The notes below the pieces were generated by a model. It saw nothing but the letters and a program-made list of their open reading frames with translations. It was not told where the DNA came from and searched no databases. A stretch of DNA of 55,000 bases from a virus: positions 1 through 55,000 of the IMG/VR virus record IMGVR_UViG_3300046534_001090; one strand, 5' to 3'. The position numbers and the translations under genes are program-made. Positions 13,360 to 21,047 of this stretch are shown here, one piece after another; position 1 is the stretch's first letter; each line of letters opens with the position of its first letter.

Positions 13360-15666
13360 ATGAACACTGAAGAATCTAATATGTTGAGCAGCCAAGAAGA
13401 TACGGCTATGGAAGATGATTTTGAGCTTGGTGAAGAAAATGCTCAAGAGCAGCTAAAGCAAAATCTTGAAGCATTAAGCTCGGTTCTTTCTGAATGGCGT
13501 TCGGAAGCTATTAGTTCCAGACAAGCCAGCGGCATTGAAACTGAGTGGACAGAGGACGAGGATTATTACGAAGGTATCGATGACCTTAATCGCAATAGCC
13601 AGCGCCCCAAAAACTCAAAGCCTACAGGTGTAGGATCCTCAGACAATAGCGATACTCAGACAAACAGCACCGGTTCAAAAGTATTCCCCAACATAACTAG
13701 ACCTTTTGTTGATGCGAGTTCAGATAGAACAGCTGATATGTTGCTGCCTGTTGATGATGTTGCCTGGGTTCTTAATCCTACCCCTATTCCTGAAATGGGG
13801 GAGATAGCTGATGGTGAGATACCCCCTGAGATCCTAGCCCAGATTCAGGCTGAAGGTGGCGATGAAGCTGTAATTGAGGCTAAAAAGCAGCAGCTAATTG
13901 AAGAGGTTAGCAAGATAGTTAAAGAAGCTAGAGAGACTGCTGCAAGGGCAGAGAAGCGCATTCAGGATTGGCATATAGAATGTCAGTACCACGCTCATGC
14001 TCGTAAAATGATCAAAGATTGCGCTCGTATCGGCACCGGTGTATTGAAAGGCCCGATAGTCACAAAGAAACAAGTGGTAGCGTATAAAGAAGGCAAGCTC
14101 ATTGTTAAGGAAGAGATTGTTCCTGTTACCCGTAGAATAGATCCAATTAATTTTTATCCTCATGGCGCTTGCGGCGAGTACGTTGATAACGGCTCTTATG
14201 CTATGGACCGTGACGATATTACCCGCAAGAAGCTGGAAGAACTTAAAGGTACGCCAGGTTACTTTGCTTTTCAGTTAGATGCCTGTTTAGAAGAAGGCCC
14301 GATTGAAACCACTGATGTAGCTACTACCGAGCGGCAAAACCGCAAGAAGAAAGACAATAAAGACCTTTTTGATATCTGGTATTTGTACGGCCAAGTTCAG
14401 GTTGAAGACTACCTAAGAGCCTTACAACTTAGACCGGACCTTGATAACGATGAGATAAATGAAGAGCTCAATGCTGTTGAAGGTAAAAAATCAGTCTACG
14501 TTGAGGCCACAATTGTTAATGATCGAATTGTTAAGCTGATTCAAAATACTCTTGATACTGGCGAATTCCCTTACGATTTAATGGTATGGCAGGCAAGGCG
14601 CGGATCTCCATGGGGTATCGGTGTTGGCCGGCAAGTTAGAACAGCTCAAGATATCTTTAAAGCTGCTTGGCGTAACATGATGGACAATGCCGGTAGAGCT
14701 TCAGGCCCACAAGTGATTTGGGATGAAGAGTATATTGAGCCAGCTATCGGTGAGATTTATCAAATCAAGCCATGGGGTCAATGGGTTCTTAAGAAGTCTT
14801 TATCCCAAGGCATGCGGATAGATCAGGTGTTTGCTTTCATTGAAGCCCCTATGTACCAGGCTGAAATGAGAAACATTATTGAAATGGCAATATCTTTAGC
14901 TCAAGAAGCGACTGGATTGCCTCTTATTATGCAGGGTCAAACCGATTCAGCTACGCCAGATACTCTAGGCGGCATGGTACTTCAGAACAATAATGCCTCA
15001 ACTGTTATGCGCGGGATAGCGCGAACCTTTGATGACCGGGTAACCGAGCGGAATGTGCGTAGACACTATACCTATCTGCTGATTTACGGTGAAGACAATG
15101 AGAAGGGCGATTTCAAGGTAGATGCTAAAGGCTCTGCTGGATTGGTTGAGCGTGATATGCAGGCTCCTATCCTTATGAATCTAATGACATTGTTTCAGAA
15201 TCCAGTTTACGGTAAGGATCCTAGGCGCGCAGCAGATGAGTTTCTTAAAGCAATGCGCTTTGATGCTACTCAGTTTGATTACGATGACGAGAAATGGAAA
15301 GAAATGGTTGCCAAGATCATGGAGCCAGTGCCTGATAATGCTGTTGAGATTGCCAATATCCGTAAAGAAATGAATTCTGAAACTCTTGCGAGCAAAGAAA
15401 ATATTGAGGCGTACAAATCTCAAGCTCAAGCTGCACTTAAAAATGCCGAGCAAGAGTTCGAGGTTCTTATGTCTACTGTTAATCAAGATGAGTTGGCATT
15501 TAAAGAGAGTGAGGCGTTTAAGCGCGTTACTGCTCAGATCAAGGGAAAACTGGCTGAAACCATGGCCAGTATTCAAGCCCAGCTTACGATGGGCGATACC
15601 GAAATAGCACCTACACCAGTAGAGCCGGCACAAAGAGCCCCTGCTGGGCAGGCTTATACACAGTAA
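13360..15666 (+). CDS. Portal protein
   Basis: A 768-residue portal, close in length to the P22-like portals. An acidic N-terminus is followed by the clip/wing region (RPFVDASSDRTADMLLPVDD), helical segments, and a beta-rich stem containing RRIDPINFYPHG. The crown/barrel region carries GVGRQVRTAQDIFKAAWR and TDSATPDTLGGM, which are typical of podovirus portals. The C-terminus is a Gln/Glu coiled coil. It forms the dodecameric vertex for DNA entry and tail attachment. Position directly after terminase supports it. Confidence 0.9.
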   Translation: MNTEESNMLSSQEDTAMEDDFELGEENAQEQLKQNLEALSSVLSEWRSEAISSRQASGIETEWTEDEDYYEGIDDLNRNSQRPKNSKPTGVGSSDNSDTQTNSTGSKVFPNITRPFVDASSDRTADMLLPVDDVAWVLNPTPIPEMGEIADGEIPPEILAQIQAEGGDEAVIEAKKQQLIEEVSKIVKEARETAARAEKRIQDWHIECQYHAHARKMIKDCARIGTGVLKGPIVTKKQVVAYKEGKLIVKEEIVPVTRRIDPINFYPHGACGEYVDNGSYAMDRDDITRKKLEELKGTPGYFAFQLDACLEEGPIETTDVATTERQNRKKKDNKDLFDIWYLYGQVQVEDYLRALQLRPDLDNDEINEELNAVEGKKSVYVEATIVNDRIVKLIQNTLDTGEFPYDLMVWQARRGSPWGIGVGRQVRTAQDIFKAAWRNMMDNAGRASGPQVIWDEEYIEPAIGEIYQIKPWGQWVLKKSLSQGMRIDQVFAFIEAPMYQAEMRNIIEMAISLAQEATGLPLIMQGQTDSATPDTLGGMVLQNNNASTVMRGIARTFDDRVTERNVRRHYTYLLIYGEDNEKGDFKVDAKGSAGLVERDMQAPILMNLMTLFQNPVYGKDPRRAADEFLKAMRFDATQFDYDDEKWKEMVAKIMEPVPDNAVEIANIRKEMNSETLASKENIEAYKSQAQAALKNAEQEFEVLMSTVNQDELAFKESEAFKRVTAQIKGKLAETMASIQAQLTMGDTEIAPTPVEPAQRAPAGQAYTQ

Positions 15667-15678
15667 CAGGAGAGATTT

Positions 15679-15972
15679 ATGTCAAAGATATTCCAGAATA
15701 AAGCAGGATTGGTTCTACCCCCTCACTTAGTTGAGGCAAAGGCGCGCAAGCCTGTAGTAGTGTTCTTCTTTAGGTCTGATGATATAGATAAGAATCCCAA
15801 TGATTGGGAGCCCGTTAAGCTCAAAGATGTGCCTAAATGGGTACAGGAAGAAGGTGTTGTTGCGGCTATGATGTTAGGCAACTGTATACAAGATGAAGCT
15901 AAAGATCCTCACTGGTGGGGAGCTAAACGTGTTGAGGTTCAGTCTTTGGAAGCGAATAGGGTGCTCCACTAA
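15679..15972 (+). CDS. Conserved hypothetical protein after portal
   Basis: A 97-residue protein with AGGAGAG upstream of ATG 15679. It has a Val/Phe strand (KPVVVFFFRSDD), then WVQEEGVVAAMMLGN and a Trp-rich WWGAKR. Overlaps the next start by one base (TAATG). Family members occur in the head block of several phages, but no function is recognised. Confidence 0.6.
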   Translation: MSKIFQNKAGLVLPPHLVEAKARKPVVVFFFRSDDIDKNPNDWEPVKLKDVPKWVQEEGVVAAMMLGNCIQDEAKDPHWWGAKRVEVQSLEANRVLH

Positions 15973-16193
15973 TGGCCGGATTACAGCTTGATAACAATGA
16001 TCTTAGCTCAAAGACCTGGGATAAAATCAAAACTTTCTTAGAAGAAAGCCTAATTAAACTAAGATTAGATAACGATAATAGATTAAATGACTGTGACACT
16101 GCGGAAATTCGCGGTAAAATCCAGTTTTGCAAGGATATGCTACGTGCCGGTAAAGACCGGCCAAACATACTGCCGGGTTCAGTAGAAAACTGA
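15972..16193 (+). CDS. Small helical head-block protein
   Basis: A 73-residue, mostly helical protein (TWDKIKTFLEESLIKLRLD, then TAEIRGKIQFCKDMLRAG). Similar short helical proteins with TAxIRGKI-like motifs lie between portal and scaffold genes in phages. It could be a head-tail or scaffolding helper. Coupled to the upstream gene (TAATG). Confidence 0.6.
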   Translation: MAGLQLDNNDLSSKTWDKIKTFLEESLIKLRLDNDNRLNDCDTAEIRGKIQFCKDMLRAGKDRPNILPGSVEN

Positions 16194-16252
16194 TCCTCGC
16201 TTTTACCAAAGAAGCGCATTAGCCCTTCGGAGAAGACCACAGGAGAGAATGA

Positions 16253-17200
16253 ATGGAAGTTGAAAATAACGAGGTTGAAGAGCAGCAGATAGACGCGGAT
16301 CAGGCCGCAATGGAAGAAGAGTCAGCACTAGAAATGGGTTACGAAGCCGATGATGATTCATCCGCAATAGTTATCCCAGATACAGGTGCAGGCACTGAAG
16401 ACCAGCCGCCTACTGACCAGGATGAAGATCCTGATGAAAACCCGCAAGCAAAGGTAGATGACCAAAAGCCGGATGATGCAAAGATTCCCGCGGAAACTGG
16501 TGACGATGCCTTTATGAAAAAATTTGAGAACCTGATTGATGGACGCTTGAGAAATTATTCAGGCCATATCAATAAGGTTATGGATCAAAAGTTAGAAGGG
16601 TTACAAAACAAAGCAACTGAAGCCGCTAAAGAAGCCGCTAAAGACGCTGGTGGTGATTTGCCCTCTAATCAAAGGATCCAAGCTGCCCTTAAAGATTCAA
16701 AGGCAATGCAAAGGCTAGAAGATGACTTTCCTGAATATGCAGAAGCTCTACGAGAAGCCCAGTCTATTGGTGCTACAGAGCTTAGAGCAGATATCATGGA
16801 AGACGTTAAAAAGCTCCAAAGCAATGCCGTTGATACTAGCGGGTTTGTTAAGTCTGATGACATAGCAGATCTAAAAGAAACCATCGTTACTATGACGCAT
16901 CCAACATGGATATCTGATATTAAGAGTCCTGAATTCTCTTCGTGGATTAATGGCCTAGAAGGTGAGCCTAAAAACCAGGCAAACCTTCTGGCCGCGAGTG
17001 AACGTCCGGCAGATGCTTCAGCGATGATGAAAATGTACTACGATAGTAAGACCTCATCTGAAGAAAAGCCTGCTGCACGTTCTAATTCCAGAAAACGACT
17101 TGAAGCAGCGGCAACCCCCACTGGTAGCAGTGGACATAGACCAACGCCGAAAGTCATGGACGAAGACGATGCAATGGCGCATGGCTACAATAACGGATAG
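16253..17200 (+). CDS. Scaffolding-type protein
   Basis: A 315-residue, strongly acidic protein directly before the major capsid gene. Residues 1-85 are disordered, rich in Glu, Asp and Gln. The centre is helical with heptads (KKFENLIDGRLRNYSGHINKV, about residues 88-110), and the end is basic (RSNSRKRLEAA). This charge pattern and position fit an internal scaffold that directs capsid assembly. AGGAGAG lies upstream. Confidence 0.75.
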   Translation: MEVENNEVEEQQIDADQAAMEEESALEMGYEADDDSSAIVIPDTGAGTEDQPPTDQDEDPDENPQAKVDDQKPDDAKIPAETGDDAFMKKFENLIDGRLRNYSGHINKVMDQKLEGLQNKATEAAKEAAKDAGGDLPSNQRIQAALKDSKAMQRLEDDFPEYAEALREAQSIGATELRADIMEDVKKLQSNAVDTSGFVKSDDIADLKETIVTMTHPTWISDIKSPEFSSWINGLEGEPKNQANLLAASERPADASAMMKMYYDSKTSSEEKPAARSNSRKRLEAAATPTGSSGHRPTPKVMDEDDAMAHGYNNG

Positions 17201-17215
17201 TCAGCCCTATAGCAG

Positions 17216-17233
17216 AAGTCTTCCCGGAGACTT
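17216..17233 (+). promoter_or_regulatory. Hairpin covering the major-capsid ribosome-binding site
   Basis: AAGTCT (17216-17221) and AGACTT (17228-17233) enclose a TCCCGG loop. The CGGAGA Shine-Dalgarno of the capsid gene falls partly in the loop and 3' arm. The stem is short (6 bp) but could tune translation or protect the mRNA. Confidence 0.4.
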
Positions 17234-17236
17234 AAT

Positions 17237-18283
17237 ATGGGTGGTAATACTTTACTAAATCCGGCTCAGAGAGTCGGCGTAACAAAAGGCGCAATACTTA
17301 AGCATGCAGAGCCTAAAGAAGCTCTTGGCATAACTGGCACACTTCACGATATGGCGAAAAATGTCGGTGATACTGTAAAGTATCGCAGATGGTTGCCTTA
17401 TGGTGGATCAACTACCAACGCTAACACTATCAATCGATGGTCGGTTACTGTTGCGGCACACCAGCTGCAAGAAGGCCAAAACCCTGAAGCTGATGGTTTA
17501 GAATCTCAAGATATCACTGTCACTATGCGTGACTACGGTGCTATCTACTACTACACCAACTACGTTGAAGATCTTTACGAAGATGATATCCCGCGCGCCC
17601 AAAAGATGGTCCTTGGTCAGCGTATGGGTCTTGTCCGTGAAATGATTCGATACGGCACGCTGCAAGGCTGTACTAACAAGTTCTATGCAAGCGGCGCCAC
17701 TCGTGCAACTGTTGCCGGTAAGGTCAGTCTAAATGCGCTTCGGGTTATCTCGAAGTCATTGAAGGGCAATCACTGTGAGTTCATCACTGAGGTTCTTAAG
17801 CCTGGTGCTGCTTATGGTACTACTGGTGTCGAGCAATCATTCCTTGTATTTGTTCACACAGATGCAGAGAACGATATTCGTAACCTTCCTGGCTTTAAAG
17901 AAACCATTATTTATGCCAGCGGTAAGCCTATTCACAAGTGCGAAATTGGTTCGGTGGATAATTATCGATTCCTTATGAGCCCTGAACTTAACCCGATTAT
18001 CAATTCGGGTGCTGCTGTTGGTTCAACTGGTTTGTATTCTACTGGTGGTACTAATGTCGATGTATATCCATTCATCGTTGTTGGTGCTGATGCTTGGGGC
18101 GATGTTGCACTCAAGGGTTCCAGAAGTTTTGATTATTCTCACTTGCCTCCTGGCCAGAAAGATAAATCAGATGTTCTGGGTAAACGTGGGTATGTCGGTG
18201 CAAGTTTCTACTCAGCGATGTTCATCCAGAACGATGGATGGATGGCGGTACTAGAAGCCGGTATCACTTCACTTTCTGCTTAA
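17237..18283 (+). CDS. Major capsid protein, N4-gp56 family
   Basis: A 348-residue HK97-fold capsid protein. Features of the N4-gp56 family include RYRRWLPYGG-like KYRRWLPYGG near residue 50, HQLQEGQNPEADG near residue 76, an MRDYGAIYYYTNYVED segment near residue 97 and a PFIVVGADAWGDVALKG strand near residue 277. Length is normal for the family. A hairpin terminator follows, separating it from the decoration-type gene. It should be the most abundant virion protein. Confidence 0.92.
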   Translation: MGGNTLLNPAQRVGVTKGAILKHAEPKEALGITGTLHDMAKNVGDTVKYRRWLPYGGSTTNANTINRWSVTVAAHQLQEGQNPEADGLESQDITVTMRDYGAIYYYTNYVEDLYEDDIPRAQKMVLGQRMGLVREMIRYGTLQGCTNKFYASGATRATVAGKVSLNALRVISKSLKGNHCEFITEVLKPGAAYGTTGVEQSFLVFVHTDAENDIRNLPGFKETIIYASGKPIHKCEIGSVDNYRFLMSPELNPIINSGAAVGSTGLYSTGGTNVDVYPFIVVGADAWGDVALKGSRSFDYSHLPPGQKDKSDVLGKRGYVGASFYSAMFIQNDGWMAVLEAGITSLSA

Positions 18284-18314
18284 TAGCAGACTTAACTTAA
18301 CCATTTAGCTAACG

Positions 18315-18334
18315 GCCTAGCTCGCTAGGCTTTT
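18315..18334 (+). terminator. Weak terminator or attenuator after the capsid gene
   Basis: GCCTAG (18315-18320), loop CTCG and CTAGGC (18325-18330) form a 6-bp stem followed by only four T residues. Partial read-through into the next gene is likely. Confidence 0.55.
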
Positions 18335-18347
18335 AGGGAGAAAACTT

Positions 18348-18833
18348 ATGAAACTGCCAATAGAAGGTTTGACAATGGCAATGGGTAAAGCTGGTGTTGT
18401 TGTCGATGCCGGCGCAACTACCTACGACATTGTTACTGCTTTTGATTTCTGTGTCGATGGAAAGGCTTTTACCAAAGCTACTGTCTCTAACGGTGCTACT
18501 CCGACTTTGGATGGCACTACTGGTGCGGCATTTACTGCTGTACTACCAGATGAGGCTTGCATTTTAGTAATGGCGCTAGACGCTGCCGGTGTTGTGTCTG
18601 TTCACCAAGGACCGAAAGTTACGGTTGATGGTACTAGCGATGAGCTGGATTTTGCAGCTCAACTACCAATGGTTGATCTTAGTGTGTACTGCCCTTTTGC
18701 ATACATTAAGTATCAAACTGCTGGCACTTCAGCTGCAGGCGGTCTAAGACCCGGCACTGATAACTGGAATGCTACTGGCCTAACCAGCACAGCTGTTGAT
18801 CTTATTGCTTATCCGGCTCGTCCGGTAGAGTAA
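18348..18833 (+). CDS. Putative head decoration protein
   Basis: A 161-residue protein rich in Ala, Gly, Thr and Val, with beta-sandwich character and no signal peptide. It lies between two terminators directly behind the major capsid gene, which is the usual position of a capsid decoration or cement protein. Start ATG 18348 follows AGGGAG. Residues VDLSVYCPFAYIKYQTAG and LRPGTDNWNATG may form loops. The role rests on position and composition. Confidence 0.55.
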   Translation: MKLPIEGLTMAMGKAGVVVDAGATTYDIVTAFDFCVDGKAFTKATVSNGATPTLDGTTGAAFTAVLPDEACILVMALDAAGVVSVHQGPKVTVDGTSDELDFAAQLPMVDLSVYCPFAYIKYQTAGTSAAGGLRPGTDNWNATGLTSTAVDLIAYPARPVE

Positions 18834-18847
18834 TTAAGTTATAATTG

Positions 18848-18880
18848 GGTTCCCGGCTTCGGCTGGGATCCTGTTTTTTT
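18848..18880 (+). terminator. Rho-independent terminator
   Basis: A near-perfect 10-bp stem (GGTTCCCGGC with GCTGGGATCC, one mismatch and one G-T pair) with a UUCG tetraloop is followed by TGTTTTTTT. This is the strongest terminator in the head block. Confidence 0.85.
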
Positions 18881-18922
18881 AATCTTTTAAATAGCTTTAA
18901 AACACATACAAGGAATTGCTAT

Positions 18923-19540
18923 ATGAAACTTTTTGATAAAATCGCACGATTGTTTATTAACGATCACATTATGATGAGTGCAGAAGCTACGTTTCGAGTA
19001 ACTAATCCTAATGGGACTACATCTACCGTTGCTCTTAGCCCTGCTGCTCAAAAGCTGGTTACTGAGGCTGCTGCTGGCGTTACTGGTGGCACTGGCACTA
19101 TCTACGCTACCAGTGTAGAGAAGTCAGGGGGATTCATAAGAACCACTATTCTGCTAGACCTAACAGGCCTGGCATCCTCTACTACTGATCTTGATATTAT
19201 CGGCCAAGGCGCTTTAGCTGCTTATTTAGGCCGGATAACTACCGCTCAAAACGGGACCATTCTTGGGGGCAAGGTAACTTGCTTAGAAGCTCCTGCTGGC
19301 GGTGTTACTGATATCGACTTGTATTCTGCTGTTGAAGGCACCGGTGTCTTTGATAGTGGTATTGCGGCTCTTGATGAGACTGCACTTCTAACAGCTGGTG
19401 GTGCTTGGACGCTGATGGAACAACTCGCGCTAGGCGCTGTTCCTGCCACAGATGAATACCTATACCTCACTTGTGGTGCCGCTGGCACTGCTGCTTCTTA
19501 TACCGCTGGCAAGTTCTTAATCGAGCTTGTTGGGTATTAA
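18923..19540 (+). CDS. Virion structural protein, possible head decoration or fibre
   Basis: A 205-residue protein; ATG 18923 follows AAGGA, and the longer frame from 18845 would run across the terminator hairpin. After a short basic helix, the rest is Gly/Ala/Thr-rich and beta-structured (GTGTIYATSVEKSGGFIRTT, LDIIGQGALAAYLG). Proteins of this kind follow capsid genes in many podoviruses and siphoviruses as structural components. Terminators flank it on both sides, so it may be expressed as its own unit. Confidence 0.6.
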   Translation: MKLFDKIARLFINDHIMMSAEATFRVTNPNGTTSTVALSPAAQKLVTEAAAGVTGGTGTIYATSVEKSGGFIRTTILLDLTGLASSTTDLDIIGQGALAAYLGRITTAQNGTILGGKVTCLEAPAGGVTDIDLYSAVEGTGVFDSGIAALDETALLTAGGAWTLMEQLALGAVPATDEYLYLTCGAAGTAASYTAGKFLIELVGY

Positions 19541-19557
19541 TCCCTAGTAGTACCTTA

Positions 19558-19579
19558 GCCCCTTCGGGGGCGTTCTTTT
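19558..19579 (+). terminator. Terminator or attenuator
   Basis: GCCCC and GGGGC with a TTCG loop form a short strong stem, followed by GTTCTTTT. It is the third hairpin in this 1.3-kb stretch. Confidence 0.65.
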
Positions 19580-19593
19580 AACAGGAGAAACGT

Positions 19594-20325
19594 ATGCCAA
19601 AGACAGCAACTAATAAAAACGCGGTTAATACTGCTGCGACCAAAACAACTGAACCAAAACTATCGCTTAAAATTCTAGCTGAGAAGCAGTCTGAAACAGA
19701 CAATAAGCTGGATAACATTCTTAACCTGATGACCGGTATTGTTGAAAAGCTAGAGCCAGGCAATGAACCTGAAGAGGTAGTTGATTTCTCAGAGTCGGAG
19801 CAAGGCCAAACTTTATCTAGGGATTCATCTAGTGATGCTATTAATCACCCGTCTATCTCTAAGAACTACGCCGAATCGGAAGATAACTTTACTGGCGGTC
19901 TAGGCGATGCCGAGATTGAGGAAGATAAAGACGGCAATCAGTTTATGCAACAGCCGTTAAATGCAGATGTATCATCCGCTTCATTTAAAGACTGGCTTGC
20001 TAATATGAAGCATGCGAATGAGAAAATATCGATAATGGTTCACCAGACAAGTGAAAATAATGCGGATAAGACCTTAGAGGTTTCTGTAAATGGTCACAGC
20101 ATGATATTCGAGCGAGGGATACAGTACGATAATATCCCAAGATACTTGGTTGAAGCTCTTATTCGCGCTAAGCCTATCCAGTACGACAATCACGAATATA
20201 AGAACAGCGAAGGCTTGCAGGAATACAAGTATGTTGCCCAGCGCGGCCTTAGATATCCCTTTAATATAGTTAATCCAACTTCTCGGGATGAGGGATGGTT
20301 TAAGAACCTACAGGCCCAGCCATAA
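19594..20325 (+). CDS. Hypothetical virion-region protein
   Basis: A 243-residue protein: Thr/Lys-rich start, short coiled coil (AEKQSETDNKLDNILNLM), acidic disordered centre, then a folded C-terminal domain with Tyr-rich segments (RYLVEALIRAKPIQYDN). CAGGAGA precedes ATG 19594. The C-terminal part looks like a small conserved domain of podovirus head proteins, but I cannot name a family. It overlaps the adaptor gene by one base (TAATG). Confidence 0.55.
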   Translation: MPKTATNKNAVNTAATKTTEPKLSLKILAEKQSETDNKLDNILNLMTGIVEKLEPGNEPEEVVDFSESEQGQTLSRDSSSDAINHPSISKNYAESEDNFTGGLGDAEIEEDKDGNQFMQQPLNADVSSASFKDWLANMKHANEKISIMVHQTSENNADKTLEVSVNGHSMIFERGIQYDNIPRYLVEALIRAKPIQYDNHEYKNSEGLQEYKYVAQRGLRYPFNIVNPTSRDEGWFKNLQAQP

Positions 20326-21047
20326 TGGATTTGCTCTCTCTGGTCAGAAGCACTGCTCTTGAATGTAATGTGATCGAGAGTGAAGACGAAATAGCATCCA
20401 CTGCCGGGCAGAGGGGTGATATTTTGCGTGTTATTAATTGGGTTATTGCTGCCTGGCGAGAGCTTCAAACAAGCAGAAGAACGTGGCGCTTTATGCGTTC
20501 GCGTTTCTCTGTTGATACTGTATCAGGCACTAAACGCTATGCTCCTACGGATTGCACAGACACTATTGACTCATCTGCTATTTCTGCCTTTAGGAATTGG
20601 TTTGTTGATAACCCTAGCAATCCACCAAAAATGTATCTTACTTCGGGTGGCGTAGGCAGTCAGTATTATGTTGAGTTTGTGTCATGGGATGATTTTCAGT
20701 CTATTTTTGAAATAGGCACTGTGTCTACTGGCCAGCCTCAGAATGTAAGCGTGGATCCTCAAAACAATCTTGTATTCTGGCCTACACCGAATGCTATCTA
20801 CACCTTCACTGGCGATTACCATAGGGGTGAGCAAGTATTTGTGGCAGGCACTGATGATGCGACTGAGCCTCTTGGCCTACCAAGCATGTTCCATTGGTCC
20901 ATTATCTATGACGCGATGCGTAAGTACGCTAGTGCTGAATCTGCTGATGAGATTCTATACAGATGCGATAACGAAGGCGCGGCACTAAAGAAAGACCTAT
21001 TGCGGGATCAATCGCCTCGATTTAAAGAAGGGAGCCCAATGGCGTGA
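20325..21047 (+). CDS. Head-tail adaptor, SU10-like (tail tubular A type)
   Basis: A 240-residue protein whose N-terminal helix bundle (GDILRVINWVIAAWRELQT) and following WRFMRSRFSVDTVSGTKRY strand region fit the podovirus adaptor group that includes phage SU10 and P22 gp4-like proteins. The central FVSWDDFQSIFE and the strand LVFWPTPNAIYTFTGDYH match the group. It forms the ring under the portal. Overlaps the nozzle gene by four bases (GTGA). Confidence 0.8.
   Translation: MDLLSLVRSTALECNVIESEDEIASTAGQRGDILRVINWVIAAWRELQTSRRTWRFMRSRFSVDTVSGTKRYAPTDCTDTIDSSAISAFRNWFVDNPSNPPKMYLTSGGVGSQYYVEFVSWDDFQSIFEIGTVSTGQPQNVSVDPQNNLVFWPTPNAIYTFTGDYHRGEQVFVAGTDDATEPLGLPSMFHWSIIYDAMRKYASAESADEILYRCDNEGAALKKDLLRDQSPRFKEGSPMA

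Noticed and set aside
15181-15633. 150-codon open frame on the minus strand within the portal gene
   Set aside because: Composition is that of the antisense of a Glu/Lys/Gln-rich helix, no Shine-Dalgarno, and the portal frame is clearly coding.
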